Shown here: positions 1 through 6,983 of the stretch, one piece after another
How positions within the stretch are numbered: the stretch's first letter is position 1
Layout: the number at the start of each line of letters is the position of its first letter
NCBI GenBank assembly: GCA_046729895.1
Contig: JBKPHP010000085.1
Coordinates: 1 to 11,222 of the forward strand
Source: DASXBA01 sp046729895
GTDB lineage: Bacteria > Actinomycetota > Thermoleophilia > Solirubrobacterales > Thermoleophilaceae
Direction: 5' to 3'
DNA: 11,222 nt
The notes under the pieces: model-generated
Databases searched by the model: none
The model's input: only the letters and a program-made list of their open reading frames with translations
Told to the model about the DNA's origin: nothing
Program-made: the position numbers and the translations under genes

Positions 1-369
1 GGGAAGGCGGAGGTCGTGTGCCATCCGCTCGGCGTAGACCATCTTCTGCCAGATCGCCGCGTCGGCGGCGCCGCCCCGGACGGTGAAGTCGTCGCCCTGC
101 ACGACCGCGCGCCGGCCGTCGATGCGCCCCGAGCCGATCACCACGTTGGCGGGCAGGAAGTCCTCGAGCTCGCCGTGAGCCCCGTAGCTCGCCCGCCCGG
201 CCAGCCCGCCGGTCTCGTGGAAGCTGCCGGGGTCGAGCAGCCGCTCGATCCGCTCGCGGACGGTCAGCCGCCCCGACGCGTGCTGCCGGGCCACTCGCTC
301 GTCGCCGCCCATTCGGCGGGCGAGCTCCTGGCGACGGCGAAGCTCCTCGAGCTCGGGTTCCCAGCCCAT
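1..369 (-). CDS. Acyl-CoA carboxylase beta subunit (carboxyltransferase), N-terminal part, cut by window edge
   Basis: This is the first 123 residues of a biotin-dependent acyl-CoA carboxylase carboxyltransferase (propionyl-, acetyl- or methylcrotonyl-CoA type). The enzyme transfers carboxyl from carboxybiotin to an acyl-CoA in the cytoplasm. The family opening is clear: a charged helix (residues 5-20), then GRLTVRERIERLLDPGSF (33-50), then a VVIGSGRIDGR strand-turn (76-86) leading to QGDDFTVRGGA (91-101) and a helix with KMVYAERMAHDL (109-120), the start of the crotonase-like fold. The ATG at 367-369 fits the usual family N-terminus and has no Shine-Dalgarno. TAGCCT lies 6 nt upstream (381 down to 376), so a leaderless start is likely. 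The remaining roughly 400 residues lie outside the window. Acyl specificity cannot be told from this part. The family call is firm. Confidence 0.9.
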   Translation of the reverse strand, partial: MGWEPELEELRRRQELARRMGGDERVARQHASGRLTVRERIERLLDPGSFHETGGLAGRASYGAHGELEDFLPANVVIGSGRIDGRRAVVQGDDFTVRGGAADAAIWQKMVYAERMAHDLRLP

Positions 370-381
370 CGACGGAGGCTA
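370..381 (-). promoter_or_regulatory. Leaderless -10 element of the acyl-CoA carboxylase gene
   Basis: TAGCCT, read on the minus strand from 381 to 376, ends 6 nt before the ATG. It matches the TANNNT -10 of leaderless actinobacterial genes, so transcription would begin at or next to the start codon. No SD-like purine run is present, and no -35 was identified. Confidence 0.5.
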
Positions 382-440
382 ACCGAGCACGGGTCCGGCG
401 CTCCGGCCGATATGCGACACCCCGGCGAGAGGTGACGACG

Positions 441-1307
441 TCAGCCCCGCGCCCTCTCCACGGTCTCGCGAACGGCCGGCGCGACCTCGCCCGCGAAGCG
501 CTCGACCTGCTCAGGCGAGCCCTCGCCGGGGGAGGCGATGAAGGTGTCGACCCCCTCCCGCGTCGCCCAGCCGGCGAGCGTGTCGACCCAGTGCTCGGCG
601 GGTCCCTCCAGCGTCCCCTCTCCGCGTCCCCCGTCGGTGATCTGCCCGCTCAGGTTGTAGAGGCGGCGTATCTCGGCGGGGTCGCGGCCCGCCTCCGCGG
701 CCGTCTCGTCGATCAGCTTCTGCCCAGCGGCCATCCTGTCCGGCGGCACGTAGGACATGGAGGGAAGCCAGCCGTCCGACAGGCGGGCGGTAAGCCGCAT
801 CATGCGCTTCCCGATTGCCCCGATCCAGATCTCGATCGGATGTGCGGGCTGCGGCCCGGGCTTGCAGTCCGCGGCCTCCTCACCGCTCCATGCGCGCCGG
901 ATGATGCCGATTCCCTCCTCGACGGCCGCGACGCTCTCTCCTGGGGTGCGCTCCGGGCCGCCCATGGCGGCGATCTGGGGCCAGGCCCAGCCGGCTCCCA
1001 GCGCCAGCTCGAAGCGTCCGCCGCTCAGGCGGTCGAGCGAGGCGGCAGCCTTGGCGAGCATCGCCGGGGGGCGAAGGGGCAGATTCGCCACGTTGGGAAA
1101 GGCCCGCACCCGCTCCGTCCGCGCGAGGATCCAACCGAGCAGCACGAGGGCGTCCAGGAACCGCCGCTGGTAGGGGTGGTCCTGGACGCTGACGAAGTCG
1201 AGCCGGAGCCGGTCCGCGAGCGCAGCGAGCTCCAGCGCGCCCTCGATGCCGTCCACCGACGGGTTGACGAACAGCCCGAACTCGAGCGGGCGCCCGCGGT
1301 CCGGCAC
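441..1307 (-). CDS. LLM class flavin/F420-dependent oxidoreductase
   Basis: A 288-residue luciferase-like monooxygenase-fold protein, expected to be a cytoplasmic TIM barrel using F420 or FMN. Family marks are FGLFVNPSVDG in the first strand (10-20), SVQDHPY (40-46), and LARTERVRAFPNVANLPLRPPAMLAKAAASLDRLSGGRFELALGAGW-type core sequence. That core runs from 61 to 107 and includes the LDRLSGGRFELALGAG signature (91-106). IWIGAIGKRMMRLTARLSDGW follows at 160-180. The length is normal for the superfamily. The GTG start (1305-1307) overlaps the stop of the upstream dioxygenase gene as TAGTG, so translation is probably coupled. Substrate is unknown, and F420 versus FMN cannot be decided by eye, though F420 is common in these organisms. 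Co-transcription with the dioxygenase suggests shared aromatic or quinone chemistry (inference). Confidence 0.88.
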   Translation of the reverse strand: MPDRGRPLEFGLFVNPSVDGIEGALELAALADRLRLDFVSVQDHPYQRRFLDALVLLGWILARTERVRAFPNVANLPLRPPAMLAKAAASLDRLSGGRFELALGAGWAWPQIAAMGGPERTPGESVAAVEEGIGIIRRAWSGEEAADCKPGPQPAHPIEIWIGAIGKRMMRLTARLSDGWLPSMSYVPPDRMAAGQKLIDETAAEAGRDPAEIRRLYNLSGQITDGGRGEGTLEGPAEHWVDTLAGWATREGVDTFIASPGEGSPEQVERFAGEVAPAVRETVERARG

Positions 1308-2230
1308 TAGGCGCCCTGGCGGGCGGCGCGCGAGTCCGGCAGCGGTGTCAGACGGGCCTCGATCTCCTCACGGCGGGACTCCAGGAAGGGCGGCAGCACG
1401 ATCGTCTCGCCGAGGTGCTCCAGCGGCTCATCCGCGGTGAAGCCGGGGCCGAGCGTGGCGATCTCGAAAAGCACACCGCTGGGCTCGCGGAAGTAGATCG
1501 AGCGGAACCAGAAGCGGTCGATGACGGGCGTGGGGCGGGCGCCGCCCCTGATCACCCGCTCGCGCCAGGCCTCGTGATCATCCATCTCCGATGCCCACGC
1601 CACGTGGTGAACGGTTCCCGCGCCGGGGACGCCGGGCTGGGGCGGAGGCTCGTCGTAGGCGTAGAGGCCGCCTCGGTGCTGGCCGCGCGCCTCCCAACCG
1701 CCGTTCGCGGAGCTGAAGCCGAGCGCTTCCTCTAGCAGGGAGCGGCTCCGCTCGGGATCGCTCGAGTAGGCCCGCACGTGGTCGAAGCCCTGGAGCGCCA
1801 GCTCGGCCGGGACCTCGGGGTGGTCGGCGATCAGGGGGTCGTCGGGGGCGGATGAGATCACGAGCTCGTGACCGAGGCCCTCCGGGTCGGCGAAGCGAAG
1901 GCTGTCGCCGTGGCGCTCGCTGTCGATCCCCTCGCGGGACAGCCGGTCCGCCCAGAAGTCGAGGGCCTCGTCGGAGGCTACGCGCCAGCCGATGCGGTGG
2001 ATCATCCCGTCACCCGCGCGGCCCGGAGCGGCGCCCGGGTACTCGAAGAAGGTGATGTCAGAACCAGCGCTTCCTTGCTCGTCCGCGTAGAACAGGTGGT
2101 AGACGGTCGGGTCGTCCTGGTTGACCGTCTTCTTGACCAGGCGGAGGCCGAGCACCCGCGCGTAGAAGTCGACGTTGCGGCGAGCGTCGCCGGTGATGTT
2201 GGTTACGTGGTGGATGCCCTCTAGCTCCAT
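1307..2230 (-). CDS. VOC-family ring-cleaving dioxygenase (MhqO/PcpA-like)
   Basis: A 307-residue protein of two vicinal-oxygen-chelate modules, roughly residues 3-130 and 146-262. It resembles the MhqO/YkcA/PcpA group of Fe(II) extradiol dioxygenases, which act on hydroquinones or catechols in the cytoplasm. Visible marks are GIHHVTNI (5-12), LGLRLVKKTVNQDD (27-40), HRIGWRV (78-84), GFDHVRAYSSDPERS (148-162), VHHVAWAS (207-214) and GVLFEIATLGPGF (252-264). The likely metal ligands by family pattern are a His of the H7-H8 pair, a His of the H208-H209 pair, and E256. The frame stays open upstream to 2545, but the VOC fold begins right after ATG 2228-2230, and an upstream extension would overlap the divergent gene, so that ATG is chosen. 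It is the first gene of a two-gene operon with the oxidoreductase. The natural substrate is not known. Confidence 0.88.
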   Translation of the reverse strand: MELEGIHHVTNITGDARRNVDFYARVLGLRLVKKTVNQDDPTVYHLFYADEQGSAGSDITFFEYPGAAPGRAGDGMIHRIGWRVASDEALDFWADRLSREGIDSERHGDSLRFADPEGLGHELVISSAPDDPLIADHPEVPAELALQGFDHVRAYSSDPERSRSLLEEALGFSSANGGWEARGQHRGGLYAYDEPPPQPGVPGAGTVHHVAWASEMDDHEAWRERVIRGGARPTPVIDRFWFRSIYFREPSGVLFEIATLGPGFTADEPLEHLGETIVLPPFLESRREEIEARLTPLPDSRAARQGA

Positions 2231-2256
2231 GAGCTCACAGCCTACTCTCGGCCTGT
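2231..2256. promoter_or_regulatory. 26-bp bidirectional leaderless promoter (dioxygenase / unknown protein)
   Basis: This is the whole space between two divergent ATG codons. On the plus strand TACTCT (2243-2248) ends 8 nt before ATG 2257. On the minus strand TAGGCT (2244 down to 2239) ends 8 nt before the ATG whose first base is 2230. The two TANNNT hexamers share the central TA at 2243-2244, the exact midpoint of the gap. Neither gene has an SD, so both mRNAs are probably leaderless. That they come from one overlapping promoter is inference from spacing. Confidence 0.6.
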
Positions 2257-3201
2257 ATGTCGGAGCTGGAGGTGATGCTCGCCGACGCCGGCGGCGCGGA
2301 TGCGCCGCCCGAGCTGTCCGCGCGGCTGCGGGAGCTCCTGCTCGGCGAGCTCCGGCGGGGACGCCGTGAGCTTCGGCTCGCGCGTACCGGCTACCCGGAC
2401 CCGATCGCGGTAGCGCTGGCGCCGGGCGGCGGCGAGGTGCTGGCGGCCCTACCGCTCGAGCGGGAGCTTCGTGCGGACGCGGACGCGGTGAGCGAGCGGG
2501 GCGCGCTGGTCGCCGCTGCCGTGGTCGAGAAGCTCGTCGAGGCAACCGCGCCCGGCCCGCCCGCGAGCGCTGCCGAACTTCGCCTGCTGCTCGGCGACCT
2601 GGACGGCTCGCTCACCCTGACCTATCCCGCGCCTGACCCGCGCTACGCAGTCGATTACGCGCGCGAGGCGCTCGACGACCTGTTCGAAGCGACCGATCGG
2701 TTGCGCTGCGGCGCTCACGTGCTGCCGGCGCACGCGCTCGCGGGAATCGAGGACCTGCGCGGGCCGATCGGCTCAACGCATCCGCTGTGGGTGGCGGAGG
2801 CCGCCGCGCGCCACGGCGTCTCCCCCCTCGACGACGAGGCCATGGAGGCTCTGGCGCCGCGGCTGGCCGCGCTGCTCGAGCCGTCGGGGTCGGTTGCACG
2901 GGCCCATGAGGACCCCGACCCGGCGCGGCGGGTGGCGCGGCGGATCCTGCAGCGGCTCGACGGGATGGGCAAGTGGGGCGGCTACCACACGGAGTTCGAG
3001 CACCTGGCGCACGGCTTTGGCAAGGGCAACGAGCGGGCCCTCGCGAAGGATGTGGGCGAGGTCCTCGTGGCGGCGGGGCTGCTCGTGGAGAAGACGAGCG
3101 TCGGTCAGCGTCACGTCTCGCTGAACCCGCGACGCAGCGGCGACATCCGCCGATTGGTCGACGATGGCGCGCTCCCTGGAGGCCTCAGGCTCCCGCCGTG
3201 A
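2257..3201 (+). CDS. Conserved-looking protein of unknown function with winged-helix-like C-terminus
   Basis: A 314-residue protein that I do not recognise as a named family. It looks soluble, with no signal peptide or membrane segment. Residues 15-45 form a charged helix rich in R and E. Residues 47-125 look like an alpha/beta region with GYPDPIAVALAPGG (45-58). Residues 125-215 are mostly helical and include HVLPAHALAGIEDLRGP (154-170) and GSTHPLWVAEAAARHG (172-187). Residues 222-304 read like a winged helix: RRVARRILQRLDGMGKWGGY, then FGKGNERALAKDVGEVLVAAGLL as a recognition-type helix, then a wing VGQRHVSLNP. A DNA- or RNA-binding role is therefore possible but unproven. ATG 2257 follows the shared leaderless promoter, and GC-skewed third positions support coding. 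It converges on rnd with a 70-bp gap (3202-3271) in which I see no clear terminator. Confidence 0.8.
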   Translation: MSELEVMLADAGGADAPPELSARLRELLLGELRRGRRELRLARTGYPDPIAVALAPGGGEVLAALPLERELRADADAVSERGALVAAAVVEKLVEATAPGPPASAAELRLLLGDLDGSLTLTYPAPDPRYAVDYAREALDDLFEATDRLRCGAHVLPAHALAGIEDLRGPIGSTHPLWVAEAAARHGVSPLDDEAMEALAPRLAALLEPSGSVARAHEDPDPARRVARRILQRLDGMGKWGGYHTEFEHLAHGFGKGNERALAKDVGEVLVAAGLLVEKTSVGQRHVSLNPRRSGDIRRLVDDGALPGGLRLPP

Positions 3202-3271
3202 GAGGAGCCGACCGGGCTGACGGCGGTCCAGCTGGCGCCTGCGGCGCGCGAGCGGGTGGCGCGACCGCGGC

Positions 3272-4420
3272 TCAGGCGTCGGAGACCTGAAGCCTGCCCT
3301 CGCGGACCAGCAGGGTGCGCTCGCCGGCCAGCAGCTCGATCAGCTCCTGCCCGACCAGCTCGCGTCTCCAGCCGCGGGTCACCCGTAACTCGCCGCCGTG
3401 CTCGCCACGCCGCCGCGCGACCACCAGCGCCGCGAGCTCGGATTGAGTGGCGATCAGCTCCGCCGCCACGCCGGTCTCCTGCGAGCGGTGCCGCACCACC
3501 GCCTGCGCCAGGGCTATGAGCGGCGCGTCGCGAGGGTCGCGGGGTCGCGGCTCCGGCGGTGCCGGTGGCGGCTCGCGGCGCCGTCCCTTGTCGACGACCT
3601 GAAGGATGCGGTCACCCCTGCGATGAAGCGTCTGCGGCGGCAGGGCACGGACGTGCTCGAGCTCCTCGTGGCTGTCCGGAAGCCGCCGCGCGATCTCGAC
3701 GAGCGCCTGGTCGGGCAGGACGAACCCGGCCGGCCGGTCCATGCTCCGCGCGGTCTGCTCGCGCCAGTCCACGAGCTCCCGCGCCACCGCGCGCTGAACT
3801 GGCCCGAGGCGGCCGAGCCGGGGAAGCCGCTCGTAGACGCGATCGGGGTCGCGCTCGTCGCTCGCCTCCTCGAGTGCGCGGCATTCCTCGCGGGCCCACT
3901 CGAGTCGCCCGCGCTCGGCCAATCGGGTCTCCAGCGCGTCGCCCAGCGCCAGCAGCATCCGGGCATCGTCGCGGGCGTAGCCGAGCTGCTCCTGCGATAG
4001 CGGCCGGCGGTCCCAGCGCGTGAATCCCTCCGCGCCCGGGAGCCGCACGCTCAGCACCTTGCGCACGAGCGACTCGTAGCTCTCCTGGTTGCCGAAACCG
4101 AGAAAACCCGCAGCGACCTGGGTGTCGAAGACGTTCCGCACCTGGGTCCTCCAGCTGCGTCGGAGGATTGCCACGTCCTGCCTGCCGGCGTGCATGACCA
4201 CCTCCACCGCGGGGTCGGCCAGGGTCGCGGCTATGGGTGCCGGGTCGATGCCGTCGAGCGGATCGAGCACGTCGGTGCGCACACCGTCCTCGGCGCCTGG
4301 ATCCGGCACGGCCACCTGGGCCAGGCACAAGAGCGCCTGGTAGCGCCGCTCCGAGATGAACTCGGTGTCGATTGCGAAGCGCCCGTGACGGGCCGCCCGC
4401 TCGGCGATCTCGCCGCTCAC
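3272..4420 (-). CDS. rnd: Ribonuclease D (DEDDy 3'-5' exonuclease with HRDC domain)
   Basis: A 382-residue cytoplasmic exoribonuclease that trims 3' ends of tRNA and other RNAs. Exo I is FAIDTEF with D18 and E20. Exo II is MHAGRQD with D82, followed by NVFDTQVAAGFLGFG (96-110). Exo III is YARDDARML with Y148 and D152, so all DEDDy residues are present with RNase D spacing. An HRDC domain follows at about 210-280 (LVDWREQTARSMDRPAGFVLPDQAL, 217-240). The C-terminal part (about 295-375) resembles the second, more diverged helical domain of RNase D proteins and contains LIALAQAVVRHRSQETGVAAELIATQSEL. The GTG start (4418-4420) has no SD. TAGAGT lies 9 nt upstream (4435 down to 4430). Only 29 bp separate it from the transporter stop upstream, so it may be read both from that operon and from its own promoter. 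Confidence 0.95.
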   Translation of the reverse strand: MSGEIAERAARHGRFAIDTEFISERRYQALLCLAQVAVPDPGAEDGVRTDVLDPLDGIDPAPIAATLADPAVEVVMHAGRQDVAILRRSWRTQVRNVFDTQVAAGFLGFGNQESYESLVRKVLSVRLPGAEGFTRWDRRPLSQEQLGYARDDARMLLALGDALETRLAERGRLEWAREECRALEEASDERDPDRVYERLPRLGRLGPVQRAVARELVDWREQTARSMDRPAGFVLPDQALVEIARRLPDSHEELEHVRALPPQTLHRRGDRILQVVDKGRRREPPPAPPEPRPRDPRDAPLIALAQAVVRHRSQETGVAAELIATQSELAALVVARRRGEHGGELRVTRGWRRELVGQELIELLAGERTLLVREGRLQVSDA

Positions 4421-4435
4421 GCGGGCCGGACTCTA
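4421..4435 (-). promoter_or_regulatory. Leaderless -10 element of rnd
   Basis: TAGAGT on the minus strand (4435 down to 4430), preceded by another T, ends 9 nt before the GTG start. The same hexamer, also preceded by T, stands before the PLP decarboxylase at 10658. This suggests that rnd has its own start site inside the short gap after the transporter gene. Confidence 0.45.
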
Positions 4436-4449
4436 ATGGGAAGCGGAGC

Positions 4450-6864
4450 TCAGCCCTTCGCGGCCGGCTCCGGTGCGGGCGCCGGCGGGGCGCCGGAAGG
4501 TGGCGCCTCGTCGAAGTAGCCGGAGCCCTCGATGCTGATGTGCGGCGTTATGCGGTCGAGCCAGCGGGGGAACCAGATCGTCGCCCTCCCGGCCACCGTG
4601 ATCAGCGCCGGCACGAAGAGACAGACGACGATCGCGTCGATGGCGACCGCGGTCGCCAGGCCGAGGCCGAACTGCTTGATCGTCGGGTCGCCGTTGAGGA
4701 CGAAGCTGGCGAACACGCTGAACATCACCAGCGCCGCCGCGCTGATGATGCGCCCGGAGTAGCCGAGCCCCTCGATCACGGTCGCGCGGGCGCCCTTGCC
4801 CTCCTTGAAGTGCTCCTGGATCTGGGTCAGCAGGAACACCTGGTAGTCGGTCGAGAGGCCGAAGAGGATGGCGAACATGATCAACGGCACGAAGCTCACG
4901 ACCGGAATCGCGTCGTCGAGCCCGATGGCCGAGATGGCGAAGCCCTCCTGGAAGACGAGCGTGAGCACGCCGTAGGCGGCGCCGACCGAGATCAGGTTCA
5001 TCACGGCCGCCTGCGTGGGCAGGAGCAGCGAGCGGAACCCCACCATCAGCACCAGGAAGCTGAGCGCCGCGACGACCAGGATGACCAGGACCAGCTTGCT
5101 GCTGATCTTGTCGGCGAGGTCGACGTAGGCGGCAGTCGTTCCGCCGACGAACGCCTCCTCGTGCTGGCCCTTGGTCGCGTTGGGAATGGTCGAGTCCCTC
5201 AGCCGGGAGACCAGGTCCTCGGTGTCGAGATCGGCCGGCGGCGTCTTGGGAATCAGCGTGTACACGGCGGCCGTTCCCTTGGAGTTGACGAGCGGAGGCG
5301 TCACGGACTTGACGCCCTTCGTCTTCTCGAGGTCGTCCTGCAGGCTGGACAGGCGGGGGTCGGTGGCCGGCGAGTCGACCTGCTTCTTGTCCTGGGCGAG
5401 CTGGTCGTTGGCCTGCTTCACCTGGGGGCTCTGATCCACCTGCTGCTTGGCCTGGTCCGGCGGCACGCCCTGGGCCTCGAGCTGTTGGATCTGCTGTTGC
5501 TCGGACTGCTGCTGCTGCTGCTGCTTCTGCTTGTACTGCTGCTGCTTCTTCGGGTCCGGCTTCGCGGGATCGCTCTGGCTGAACTTGACGGAGATCAGGA
5601 ACGGCCCGTTCGTCCCCGCCCCGAAGCCCTTGGTGATCAGGTCGTAGGCCTGACGCGCGGTCGTGTCGGTCGGCTCGGCGCCCACGTCCTCCTGGCCGAG
5701 CCGCAGCGACAGCGTCGGTATCGACAGGGCCAGCAGGGCCGCCAGCACCACGACGATCACGACCCAGCGGTTGTTCGCGATGCCGGTCGCCAGCCTGGTC
5801 CACATCGGGGACTCCACCTCGGCGGCACGCTTCTTCCCGAACGGCAGTTGCAACGCCGAGACGTGCGACCCGAGCAGCCCGAACAGCGCCGGCAGCAGGG
5901 TGAGCGCGGCCAGGATCGCGAAGACCACTGCGATCGCGGAGCAGTAGCCCAGGGTCGTGACCAGCGGGATGTCGGCAACCACCAGCGCGAGCAGGGAGAT
6001 CGCCACGGTGCCTCCTGCGAACAGAACGGCGCCGCCCGCAGTGGCTGTCGCGCGCGCGATCGACTCGTGGACATCCATCCCCTCATTGACCTGCGTGCGG
6101 TGCTTGGTGACGATGAACAGCGAGTAGTCGATCCCTACCGCGAGCCCGATCATCGTCGCCAGCGTGGGCGCGGTGGTCGGGACGTCGGCTATATGGCTGA
6201 GCAGGGTCACGACGCCCAGGCTGCAGAACAGCCCGAGCAAGGCGGTCAGGATCGGCAGCCCCATCGCCACGGCCGAGCCGAAGACCAGCAGGAGGATCAC
6301 CACCGCGGCTCCGATCCCGATCTTGTCGCTGGCCCCGGTCTCGGGCTTGGACAGGGTCTGGCCGATGTAGCCGCCGACTGCGACCTGGAGCCCCGCCTTC
6401 TTCGCCGGGTTGGCGGCGTCGAGCACGGCGTTTGCCTCGTCCTCGGTGACCGACCCCTGGCCGACGTCGAGCGCAACGGAGATGTAGCCGGTCTGCTTGT
6501 CCTTGCTGAGGGCGTCGGCACCCTCCTTGCTCAGGGGGCTAACGGCCGCCGTCACGTGCGGCGTCTTCTTCAGGGCGCTAACCGACGAGTCGATTGCGTT
6601 GGCGTACTTCGAATCGGTCAGCTTGCCGCTGTCCGTCGCAACGACGAGCGGATTCGAGCCGTAGGCCTGGCTCGGGAAGCGGTCGCTCAGGAGGTCGGTG
6701 GCGCTCTGGCTCCCGGTGCCGGGCAGCGTGACGTTGTTGGTGGTCTCCGAGCCGGCCTGCCCGGCTGCGACTACGACCCCGACCACAAGGAGCACCCACG
6801 CGATGAGCACCGGGAAGCGCCAGCGAGCGCATGCGCGCCCGAGGCTGTAGAGCAGGCGAGTCAT
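4450..6864 (-). CDS. MMPL/RND-family transporter with Q-rich periplasmic insertion
   Basis: An 804-residue inner-membrane transporter of the MmpL/YdfJ type, probably proton-driven export of lipids or drugs. The first membrane span is PVLIAWVLLVVGVVVAA (18-34), and a large outer loop follows (about 35-180). Spans 2-6 lie at about 182-330 and carry the RND motif GLAVGIDYSLF with D246 and Y247. Span 7 is at 367-385, and a second outer loop covers about 386-588. Spans 8-12 (about 589-760) carry the paired motif GLSTDYQVFLLT with D673 and Y674. Both Asp-Tyr proton-relay pairs are thus intact. Residues 439-497 are an unusual Gln-rich, probably coiled-coil stretch in the second loop. The C-terminus is a short Pro/Ala tail. 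ATG 6862-6864 is chosen over an upstream ATG at 7029 because it directly precedes the family N-terminus and has AGGA 8 nt upstream. The substrate is unknown. Confidence 0.92.
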   Translation of the reverse strand: MTRLLYSLGRACARWRFPVLIAWVLLVVGVVVAAGQAGSETTNNVTLPGTGSQSATDLLSDRFPSQAYGSNPLVVATDSGKLTDSKYANAIDSSVSALKKTPHVTAAVSPLSKEGADALSKDKQTGYISVALDVGQGSVTEDEANAVLDAANPAKKAGLQVAVGGYIGQTLSKPETGASDKIGIGAAVVILLLVFGSAVAMGLPILTALLGLFCSLGVVTLLSHIADVPTTAPTLATMIGLAVGIDYSLFIVTKHRTQVNEGMDVHESIARATATAGGAVLFAGGTVAISLLALVVADIPLVTTLGYCSAIAVVFAILAALTLLPALFGLLGSHVSALQLPFGKKRAAEVESPMWTRLATGIANNRWVVIVVVLAALLALSIPTLSLRLGQEDVGAEPTDTTARQAYDLITKGFGAGTNGPFLISVKFSQSDPAKPDPKKQQQYKQKQQQQQQSEQQQIQQLEAQGVPPDQAKQQVDQSPQVKQANDQLAQDKKQVDSPATDPRLSSLQDDLEKTKGVKSVTPPLVNSKGTAAVYTLIPKTPPADLDTEDLVSRLRDSTIPNATKGQHEEAFVGGTTAAYVDLADKISSKLVLVILVVAALSFLVLMVGFRSLLLPTQAAVMNLISVGAAYGVLTLVFQEGFAISAIGLDDAIPVVSFVPLIMFAILFGLSTDYQVFLLTQIQEHFKEGKGARATVIEGLGYSGRIISAAALVMFSVFASFVLNGDPTIKQFGLGLATAVAIDAIVVCLFVPALITVAGRATIWFPRWLDRITPHISIEGSGYFDEAPPSGAPPAPAPEPAAKG

Positions 6865-6921
6865 CTCAAACGTCCTGCTTGCACGCAGCCGGGGGGAGCC
6901 AGGGAGTCGGCGCCTACCGTA
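6865..6921 (-). promoter_or_regulatory. RBS and candidate -10 of the MMPL gene
   Basis: On the minus strand AGGA (6876 down to 6873) sits 8 nt before the ATG. It is the only convincing Shine-Dalgarno before a first gene in this window. TACGGT (6921 down to 6916) is a candidate -10, implying a leader of about 45 nt, in contrast to the leaderless neighbours. Confidence 0.4.
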
Positions 6922-6969
6922 ACCCGGCTCGGGGGCCACCGCAACCGCGGATTCGGACCGTCGGGTCGC

Positions 6970-6983
6970 CATACTCCCGCGGC
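6970..6983 (+). promoter_or_regulatory. Possible leaderless -10 of the M14-amidase gene
   Basis: CATACT (6970-6975) ends 8 nt before GTG 6984, the same spacing as other starts here, but its first base departs from TANNNT. There is no SD. It gives modest support for the GTG start. Confidence 0.3.

Noticed and set aside
432..1310. A 292-codon plus-strand frame opposite the LLM oxidoreductase
   Set aside because: Composition is dominated by R, G, P and A with no domain, and the minus strand carries a clear family signature. It is a shadow frame.
2231..2545. N-terminal extension of the dioxygenase frame up to 2545
   Set aside because: The extension is Arg/Pro/Ala-rich, overlaps the divergent gene on the opposite strand, and is absent from the VOC fold. 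The internal ATG at 2230 has a -10 at the right distance.
3202..3271. Convergent gap between the unknown gene and rnd, checked for a terminator
   Set aside because: It is GC-rich with several short self-complementary pieces but no single clear hairpin and no T-run.
5506..5550. CTG/CAG run considered as a repeat array or CRISPR
   Set aside because: There are no spacers or regular repeat length. It encodes Gln runs in the transporter in frame.
6831..6983. Upstream ATG at 6831 for the M14-amidase gene
   Set aside because: The 51 extra residues overlap the start of the MMPL gene and would place the hydrophobic signal-like segment in the interior. GTG 6984 gives an export signal at the N-terminus.
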